Of a DNA stretch of 38,258 nt, positions 32,442 to 38,258 are shown in pieces. The stretch comes from Lachnospiraceae bacterium (lineage in GTDB: Bacteria; Bacillota; Clostridia; Lachnospirales; Lachnospiraceae): assembly GCA_910575035.1 (NCBI GenBank), contig CAJTDL010000038.1, positions 1-38,258 of the forward strand, read 5' to 3'. The position numbers were made by a program, and so were the translations under genes. Within the stretch, counting starts at the first letter, position 1. Every line of letters begins with the position of its first letter. The notes beneath the pieces are model-generated. The model saw nothing but the letters and a program-made list of their open reading frames with translations. It ran no database searches and had not been told where the DNA came from.

Positions 32442-33959
32442 TTATGTCAAAACCTTTTTTACTGCATCAAAAACACGGCTTACCCCATCCAAAGAACAAA
32501 CCTTTTCCATATAAATATAAGGCTCCTGGTATGAAAGCCCCACAACCCCCGCATATTCTTCAAGTATCAAATCAGCATCCCCTTCCTGCAAAAGGCCGCT
32601 TTGCACAAAAATAATATCCAATGCCCCATATGCAGACAGCCATAAGAGGTATCCCATAAGCACTGGATAGTAATCAGGCACTTTACTTACCCCAAACAAG
32701 TAGCTTTTTCTTTCTGTAGAAATAGCAAAGACATTATAGCCTTCCTTTAAAAAACCATCTTTCAATCTTTTCAGCAAAAAGAAATCCCTCACGCCTCTGA
32801 TATTTATAATAATCGGCATATCCCATTCTCTCCTTGCCTTGCCGTTTCTTACCCACATGGCAGTTTCCTTTCGCAGCCCATGCATATCCATGGTTCTCCC
32901 TGACCCATCTTCTGCCTGTCCGGTATATCGGTTCAATATTCCCTTATGCACACCCAACATTTTCACCATCTCGTCTGCCTTTGCCCGTACTGCCCGTTCC
33001 CCGCTCTTTTCATCCCAATATGGAACCTGGTTCTGATTGCACCAGTCCTGCAACTGGGCCGGCATTCGCCCCACATAAAGAATGGTTTTCACATGATCCC
33101 TCAAACGGCAAATACTGTCCCAATCCCGCCAGCTTTGGCAAAGGACAAGATTTACCATGCCTTCACTGGCATCCCAAAGCTTTTCCGTTGGAAGAGATTT
33201 GAAAAAACAGCCCTCTTTCATGTCTTCTCCTTTCCCCAAGATTACCGCATAGTCAATAAAGTCTGGCTGTATGGCATTGATTGCAAAATCACCCTCTTTA
33301 GCAAGAATCCCATGCCTTACTTCATACACATTTTTGTCTTTTGCATGTTCCATAAGACGGTATAAAATTGCCGTAAAAGCCGGACTAGCATAACTGTTGC
33401 ATGGTGTACAAAAATGTTCTTTTTTCCAGAAAAAATGCGTCACAGCGCCTATAGATATATCCGCATAATCTTCGTTCCTCACCAATTGAAATTGTCCTTT
33501 TGCCAAATTCCCCACATGGCGCACCCCAAATACAAAAGAAAAGCAGGCTGGTACTGTCACATTCTCCAAATTACTTAAAGCCGCAACAATAATTCCCCCT
33601 GCCTGAAAATACTCCAGGCACACCTCTCCCAATATGGCGCTGTCTTTTATCTCTTCGCTCCCAATACTCATATGGATAAATTTTATTTTATGTCTGATAC
33701 ACCATCGGATTGCATGGTACAGGCACCAGATATCCCCCCGTCTCCCTGTCTCCATAACGCAGATACTCCCTATGCGGGCATCTGGGTTACACTCCTTCAT
33801 GACTGCATAGCAGACAGTTGCGTGGTTCATCCTTTGCCCCTCTGCGCCTAAAACAGGGAAAGGCACAGCCTCTCCCTGTTCTGTTATGGCAATGTTAAAC
33901 TCCAATCCATCCCCTGCCAAAATGCCATCATCAATCAATGCAATTACATATTCTTCCAT
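32442..33959 (-). CDS. subtilisin-like (S8) serine protease with unrecognised C-terminal domain
   Basis: A 505-residue protein without signal peptide or membrane helix, so cytoplasmic. The first 260 residues follow the subtilase plan: ALIDDGI with D10, HATVCY with H46 (family usual HGTxVA), MSIGS (97-101), AALSN with oxyanion N130, and CNSYASP with S189 (family usual GTSxAxP). All triad residues are present but their surroundings are unusual. The C-terminal 245 residues contain a nucleotide-binding-like strand pattern (PIIINIRGVRDFFLLKRL, GYNVFAIST) and hydrophobic LMGYLLWLSAYGALDIIF; I do not recognise the domain. It begins 1 nt behind the preceding permease gene with no ribosome site of its own, so translation is coupled. 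Context suggests processing of an exported peptide. Confidence 0.75.
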   Translation of the reverse strand: MEEYVIALIDDGILAGDGLEFNIAITEQGEAVPFPVLGAEGQRMNHATVCYAVMKECNPDARIGSICVMETGRRGDIWCLYHAIRWCIRHKIKFIHMSIGSEEIKDSAILGEVCLEYFQAGGIIVAALSNLENVTVPACFSFVFGVRHVGNLAKGQFQLVRNEDYADISIGAVTHFFWKKEHFCTPCNSYASPAFTAILYRLMEHAKDKNVYEVRHGILAKEGDFAINAIQPDFIDYAVILGKGEDMKEGCFFKSLPTEKLWDASEGMVNLVLCQSWRDWDSICRLRDHVKTILYVGRMPAQLQDWCNQNQVPYWDEKSGERAVRAKADEMVKMLGVHKGILNRYTGQAEDGSGRTMDMHGLRKETAMWVRNGKARREWDMPIIINIRGVRDFFLLKRLKDGFLKEGYNVFAISTERKSYLFGVSKVPDYYPVLMGYLLWLSAYGALDIIFVQSGLLQEGDADLILEEYAGVVGLSYQEPYIYMEKVCSLDGVSRVFDAVKKVLT

Positions 33960-33960
33960 C

Positions 33961-35196
33961 TTAGCAAATCCAATCTTTCCTTTTCACTGCCACCTTCGTT
34001 ACGATAAATACCAACGCTATTATCACTGCCTCCGCCATTGCCATCAGGTACACCTCATCCCTCCCATAGGCTTTCAAAATATCGTAAGTATACCCATAGC
34101 ATAAGGGGATCCGGCTGACCAGCCCGCTCCGCTTCCCCGGTTCTGCCAGCAGAAGCAGCATGGCGGGCGCAGTAAAAAGCAGCGGCAGCACAGTGGTTGC
34201 TGTGTTTGCCTGCCTGATAAAGCTCCCCAGGCTTACCACAAGCACTGTCAAAAACAGTGTAAACAAGCCGTCAAGGAGCAGCATTTGCCAGATTGCCTTT
34301 GCGACGGGCAGGTAATCCACCGTCACCCCTGCCGCTTCTGGAACTGTGGCCGCCATGTTCAAATGCCCCACATCATAAAATACACTGACAGGATAATCTG
34401 CCGCGCCAAATCCATGGAACAGGCCTGCCGTTAGAAATCCTGTTCCCAGAACCACCGCCAGGGACAAAAATATGAATAGGAAGTTTGCCGCCAATTTCGC
34501 ATAATAAATGCCCCAGCGCCTGACTGGCACCAGCATCCATGACTTGATGCTGCCTTCTTCCACCTCTGCTGCGAAACAGTCACCGCAAACCAAACAGACT
34601 ACCAGGGGAAGCGCCAATGGGAACACTGTGCCCAGCAAGTAAAACAGATATGGATAGGCCATTGGCTCATATTCCGTCTTCAAGGGAACAATCCCATGCT
34701 CCACCAGGTATTCATTCAGCCGGATTCTGTTGTCCAGCTCCTGGAGCGTCCGGATATCGCGCACCTGGCTGTTCCGCTCACGGATAAGGCCTTGCTCCAG
34801 GCCTTCTTTCATATTGCGGTCTTTATCCAGCGTCGCCTTGGCCTCGTCCAGCCACCCATCCCGGCGGAAAGCCACCCACTGCTTGTTGGTGAAGGTGATG
34901 TCCCTCGTCCAGTAATCCTGGCGCTTTTGGTTTTCCTCCGGATATATGCCGTCAAAGGTCTCCGGGTCAACTCCCTCCAATGTGTCTGTATATTCCCGGG
35001 CAATGGCGTCACGCTCCATCATGGAATATGTCACTGACAGCTCATACATATTATTCCGCCGCAGCACAATTCCATCATTCAATTTCTTGTTGTAAAAAGA
35101 AAGCAACAGAACCAATGCCAGGAGCAGGCCCAGGATCATCAGGTTCTTCTTGTTCTTTAGGAGCCTTGTCCATTCTATCTTGATTAAGCTAACCAT
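33961..35196 (-). CDS. ABC-2 type permease (second subunit)
   Basis: A 411-residue membrane protein: first helix LMILGLLLALVLLLSFY, an extracellular loop of about 130 charged residues, then five helices from about residue 185 (YPYLFYLLGTVFPLALPLVV on). The conserved ABC-2 loop is CGDCFAAEVEEGSIKSWMLV, before the second helix block. Length and layout match MutE/EpiE- and NatB-like permeases. GGGAGG precedes the ATG; the upstream ATPase gene ends 13 nt before. It probably pairs with the other ABC-2 permease on the shared ATPase. Confidence 0.88.
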   Translation of the reverse strand: MVSLIKIEWTRLLKNKKNLMILGLLLALVLLLSFYNKKLNDGIVLRRNNMYELSVTYSMMERDAIAREYTDTLEGVDPETFDGIYPEENQKRQDYWTRDITFTNKQWVAFRRDGWLDEAKATLDKDRNMKEGLEQGLIRERNSQVRDIRTLQELDNRIRLNEYLVEHGIVPLKTEYEPMAYPYLFYLLGTVFPLALPLVVCLVCGDCFAAEVEEGSIKSWMLVPVRRWGIYYAKLAANFLFIFLSLAVVLGTGFLTAGLFHGFGAADYPVSVFYDVGHLNMAATVPEAAGVTVDYLPVAKAIWQMLLLDGLFTLFLTVLVVSLGSFIRQANTATTVLPLLFTAPAMLLLLAEPGKRSGLVSRIPLCYGYTYDILKAYGRDEVYLMAMAEAVIIALVFIVTKVAVKRKDWIC

Positions 35197-35209
35197 TTTC
35201 CCTCCCTAT

Positions 35210-36100
35210 TTATGCATCCTCACGGAAAATGTCCTGGTACACATGCTCCAGCTGGGTGCCTTCCTGCTGGATATCCTGCACCTGGTATTCCTCCTGGCAG
35301 ACCAGCCGCATTGCCTTTGCAAAATCCCCGGCTCCCACGCGGAATTCCACGGTAGTGTCATTTACCAGGACAGCCTCCGCATCCCTTATGGATGCAAGCT
35401 GCCCCAGGACACCCTTTGCATCCCCTGCCTTTACCAGGTACTTCTTCCTCAATGGGGGCATGGCGGATTCCTCCACAATCTTCCCATCCTTGATAAACAC
35501 CACCTCGTCTGCAATCCTGTCCACTTCACTTAAAATATGGCTGGACAGCAGAACCGTCGTGCCTTCCTTTGCCTTCCTACAGATCAGCGCCCGCAGCTCT
35601 ATGATCCCGCTGGCGTCCAGGCCATTGGTCGGCTCATCCAAGATAAGGAATTTGGGGTCAGCCAACAGCGCCATCCCCAGGCCAAGGCGCTGCTTCATTC
35701 CCAGGGAATACCGCCCTGTTTTCTGGCGCATTGCATGGCCAAGGCCTATCATCTCTATCACCTGCTCCATGTCACTCTTTGACTTCCCGTATGCCCTTTG
35801 GATAAACCTCAGGTTATCATAGCCGCTCAATTCCATGTATAGCGCCGGGTTCTCAATAACCCCTGCCACGTTCGCCAACGCCTTCTCACGCTCTTTTAAA
35901 ATATTAAATCCTGCTATATGTATGCTCCCGCTATCCGGAATTAGGATATTTGTCACCAGCTTCAGCGTTGTAGTTTTCCCTGCGCCATTTGGACCGACAA
36001 AGCCCACCACTTTCCCTTCCCCGACAGAAAAGGAGATGCCGTCAATGACTTTTTTCTTACGGAAACTTTTTGTTACATGCTCTACCTCTAATATTTTCAT
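35210..36100 (-). CDS. ABC transporter ATP-binding protein
   Basis: A 296-residue ATPase of the ABC-2/CcmA (bacitracin or lantibiotic immunity, LanF-like) class: Walker A GPNGAGKTT, Q loop GVIENPALYMELSGYDN, signature YSLGMKQRLGLGMALL, Walker B FLILDEPTNGLD and LSSHILSEVD. The C-terminal 80 residues are the usual extra domain. The ATG at 36100 follows GGGAAGGG; a longer frame runs back into the upstream permease stop and is not used. It lies between two ABC-2 permease genes and very likely powers both. Confidence 0.93.
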   Translation of the reverse strand: MKILEVEHVTKSFRKKKVIDGISFSVGEGKVVGFVGPNGAGKTTTLKLVTNILIPDSGSIHIAGFNILKEREKALANVAGVIENPALYMELSGYDNLRFIQRAYGKSKSDMEQVIEMIGLGHAMRQKTGRYSLGMKQRLGLGMALLADPKFLILDEPTNGLDASGIIELRALICRKAKEGTTVLLSSHILSEVDRIADEVVFIKDGKIVEESAMPPLRKKYLVKAGDAKGVLGQLASIRDAEAVLVNDTTVEFRVGAGDFAKAMRLVCQEEYQVQDIQQEGTQLEHVYQDIFREDA

Positions 36101-36133
36101 TTTCCCTTCCCACTTTCCCTTTATCCCTATAAT

Positions 36134-36803
36134 ATAGCCTAACAGACCGTGTCCCTCCGCCTCTGGATCACCACCATGGCCGCCCACAGAACCAACAGGC
36201 TTGCCAAAAGAAAAGAAACCGCATGCAGGGCCGTCACGCCTGCGGTTCCGCCTAAAATCCCAACCCCACTTTTATATGTGCCTGGGCTTATAAGGAACAT
36301 GCCGCTCCCCCTTGATGGCACAGCGCAAAAAACCAGCGCCACAATTAGCCCAGCCGCAGTCGCAATCCCTCTCCGGTTGGCAAATATGGAAAGGAAATTG
36401 CCCACAGACACACTAAACAATATGACCAGAACCTGGTAGAGGGAAGCCCTCAGGAGGAACTTCCATATACTCGAAAACACAAGCCTCCCATTTGGGACTG
36501 GCGTGATCCCTTCTTTATCTTCAAAATCCTGCCCTACCAGGAATTGGCTGATGCCAACACAGTATTTCCCTGCCAGTTCAAAATCTTTGCTGTATGTAAT
36601 GGTATATGAATATATATCAAAGTTATCCAGCTTCCCATCAATAGCCTCTGCCGTCTTGATCCCAGCACAGTCCTCCAGCACCAGGTAATCTTTGGACCCA
36701 AACCCCTGGATACCGCCTACCAAGAGAAACAGCAGCAACAGCGGCAGGAACAGTGCCGCGGCATTATACAGTGTCCCCCCAACAATCCTTGCCGCCAAAA
36801 GTT
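36134..36803. repeat. direct repeat, left copy (partner 37589-38258)
   Basis: The 670 bp from 36134 match 37589-38258 at an offset of exactly 1455 bp. By eye there are only three substitutions (near 36197, 36257 and 36322), two causing Val/Ile or Val/Ala changes and one silent. The match starts 5 bp past the permease stop and reaches the window end. Confidence 0.95.
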
Positions 36804-37455
36804 TCCCTTTTGACACTGGAAGCAATAGCTTGGCTTTAATGGATCCGCTTTCCTTTTCCCCTGCAAAGCCATCAACAACTGCCAGCAGCGCCACCACGAT
36901 ACACGCTATAGGCATGGCATCCTCCATGGCATGGTACAAAAAGTTAAACCCCACCATCCTGTCATAATGCCAAAATTCTCCAGCCGCAATTTCCAGCTGG
37001 CTATAATATCCATACATATAATCCCGGAAAGCCTCTGTGGCTTCTACCCTAACCTGCTCAGATCTGTCATGTGCAGTATCATATCCATAAGCTTTTTCCT
37101 CTGCCTCTTCACTTTTCCAATAACTATGGACTGCAGACAAAAGTTTTCTGTCGTCATGCTCCTGTATTGCACAAAAAACTTCAGCATCAGCATCATGGCG
37201 GCCAGCAGTGCCCTTCTTCATTTCCTCCCTCTCACTTTCACTCACCCAGTCAAAGCCATCAATCTCCTTTAACACCATTTCCTTCTGTACTTGAATATCC
37301 TGAACATCAATGGCATTGCCCCCTGAATACTCATAATAGCTTTGCGCATAATTGATGATAAGCGCTAATAACGCCATAGTCCAAAAAATAATTAAAACCC
37401 GATTCTTCTGGCTGCTTTTCAGCTGTTTTATTTCTTGGATAATCAATGATGCCAT
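36139..37455 (-). CDS. ABC-2 type permease (first subunit, copy A)
   Basis: A 438-residue membrane protein: first helix VLIIFWTMALLALIINYAQS, a large extracellular loop (about 40-165), and later helices from about residue 180 (AMPIACIVVALLAVVDGF on). The ABC-2 motif is FAGEKESGSIKAKLLLPVSK. GGGTGG precedes the ATG. The 3' half is repeated almost exactly at 37594 onward, so this gene is one of at least two tandem copies. It lies 38 nt upstream of the ATPase gene. With the ATPase and second permease it forms a complete ABC-2 pump, the form of lantibiotic self-immunity transporters. Confidence 0.88.
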   Translation of the reverse strand: MASLIIQEIKQLKSSQKNRVLIIFWTMALLALIINYAQSYYEYSGGNAIDVQDIQVQKEMVLKEIDGFDWVSESEREEMKKGTAGRHDADAEVFCAIQEHDDRKLLSAVHSYWKSEEAEEKAYGYDTAHDRSEQVRVEATEAFRDYMYGYYSQLEIAAGEFWHYDRMVGFNFLYHAMEDAMPIACIVVALLAVVDGFAGEKESGSIKAKLLLPVSKGKLLAARIVGGTLYNAAALFLPLLLLFLLVGGIQGFGSKDYLVLEDCAGIKTAEAIDGKLDNFDIYSYTITYSKDFELAGKYCVGISQFLVGQDFEDKEGITPVPNGRLVFSSIWKFLLRASLYQVLVILFSVSVGNFLSIFANRRGIATAAGLIVALVFCAVPSRGSGMFLISPGTYKSGVGILGGTAGVTALHAVSFLLASLLVLWAAMVVIQRRRDTVC

Positions 37456-37588
37456 ATGATTACCACCCTTATATTTCCCAAAATATAACTACACCTCCAA
37501 CCATATTTTACAATGCAAATGCCAATCACTGTAGATATCTGCTAATCTTCTATCTTATGGCCACTTTTTCCCTTAATCTCTATTCCCC

Positions 37589-38258
37589 ATAGCCTAACAG
37601 ACCGTGTCCCTCCGCCTCTGGATCACCACCATGGCCGCCCACAGAACCAACAAGCTTGCCAAAAGAAAAGAAACCGCATGCAGGGCCGTCACGCCTGCGG
37701 TTCCGCCTAAAACCCCAACCCCACTTTTATATGTGCCTGGGCTTATAAGGAACATGCCGCTCCCCCTTGATGGCACAACGCAAAAAACCAGCGCCACAAT
37801 TAGCCCAGCCGCAGTCGCAATCCCTCTCCGGTTGGCAAATATGGAAAGGAAATTGCCCACAGACACACTAAACAATATGACCAGAACCTGGTAGAGGGAA
37901 GCCCTCAGGAGGAACTTCCATATACTCGAAAACACAAGCCTCCCATTTGGGACTGGCGTGATCCCTTCTTTATCTTCAAAATCCTGCCCTACCAGGAATT
38001 GGCTGATGCCAACACAGTATTTCCCTGCCAGTTCAAAATCTTTGCTGTATGTAATGGTATATGAATATATATCAAAGTTATCCAGCTTCCCATCAATAGC
38101 CTCTGCCGTCTTGATCCCAGCACAGTCCTCCAGCACCAGGTAATCTTTGGACCCAAACCCCTGGATACCGCCTACCAAGAGAAACAGCAGCAACAGCGGC
38201 AGGAACAGTGCCGCGGCATTATACAGTGTCCCCCCAACAATCCTTGCCGCCAAAAGTT
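37589..38258. repeat. direct repeat, right copy (cut by window end)
   Basis: Counterpart of 36134-36803; the match is still continuing at base 38258, so the true length is unknown. Before 37589 the two flanks differ, which places the left border of the duplication just past the stop codon. Confidence 0.95.
37594..38258 (-). CDS. ABC-2 type permease, copy B (C-terminal part, continues off window)
   Basis: The visible 221 codons are the C-terminal half of a second copy of the neighbouring permease, intact to its stop codon. In this part it differs by two residues: Val for Ala before VPSRGSG, and Val for Ile in SGVGVLGG. The real start lies right of the window; the apparent TTG start near 38253 is only an internal leucine codon. 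The 138-bp gap to copy A contains a ribosome site but no terminator, so both are probably co-transcribed. Confidence 0.85.
   Translation of the reverse strand, partial: LLAARIVGGTLYNAAALFLPLLLLFLLVGGIQGFGSKDYLVLEDCAGIKTAEAIDGKLDNFDIYSYTITYSKDFELAGKYCVGISQFLVGQDFEDKEGITPVPNGRLVFSSIWKFLLRASLYQVLVILFSVSVGNFLSIFANRRGIATAAGLIVALVFCVVPSRGSGMFLISPGTYKSGVGVLGGTAGVTALHAVSFLLASLLVLWAAMVVIQRRRDTVC

Overview
The window reads as low-to-mid GC Firmicutes DNA of the Lachnospiraceae (Clostridia) type. The evidence is the 5' part of a 16S rRNA gene at the left edge, strong AGGAGG ribosome binding sites, sigma-A promoters of the TTGACA-17-TATAAT kind, and gut-clostridial gene content (YcxB-like protein, Rpn nuclease, MsmE-type sugar importer, BspA-type leucine-rich repeats). 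No species can be named from this sequence alone.

Left part (1-8376, almost all minus strand) is core genome. It holds the start of an rrn operon with two tandem promoters, two tRNA-Ser genes (GGA and UGA) with their own promoter, and a long operon read ycxB-like > tsaE > tsaB > rimI > small Cys protein > rnz > small membrane protein > tsaD > ispD. That operon joins t6A tRNA modification (TsaB, TsaD, TsaE), tRNA 3' processing (RNase Z) and ribosomal protein acetylation (RimI) to isoprenoid synthesis (IspD). The separate rplM-rpsI operon has its own promoter and a double hairpin behind it.

Middle part (8400-19880, mostly plus strand) is accessory. A membrane diguanylate cyclase sits beside an HD-GYP phosphodiesterase (c-di-GMP synthesis and breakdown). 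Next comes a TetR regulator, a hairpin terminator, an MMPL/RND transporter and an 896-residue membrane-anchored xxxLxxG heptad protein that probably work together. A MntP-like membrane protein, a probable broken small gene, and an Rpn-family nuclease with a 12-bp in-frame tandem repeat follow.

From 19988 to 24150 is a sugar ABC importer (two permeases and a lipoprotein binding protein, no ATPase) divergent from an AraC regulator, with inverted motifs over both promoters. From 24219 to 30490 are a large secreted CotH/LRR surface protein, a membrane-anchored metallophosphoesterase, a DEDDh exonuclease and a RibD/DHFR-like reductase.

The right end (30617-38258, minus strand) is the most intriguing region. 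It is a tightly packed operon with an ABC-2 permease present in at least two near-identical tandem copies, an ABC ATPase, a second ABC-2 permease, an unusual subtilisin-like protein with a large unrecognised C-terminal part, and a fused membrane-ATPase exporter. The layout matches the immunity-transporter, leader-protease and exporter half of a modified-peptide (RiPP/lantibiotic) cluster. No precursor or modification enzyme is visible; if they exist they lie to the right of the window.
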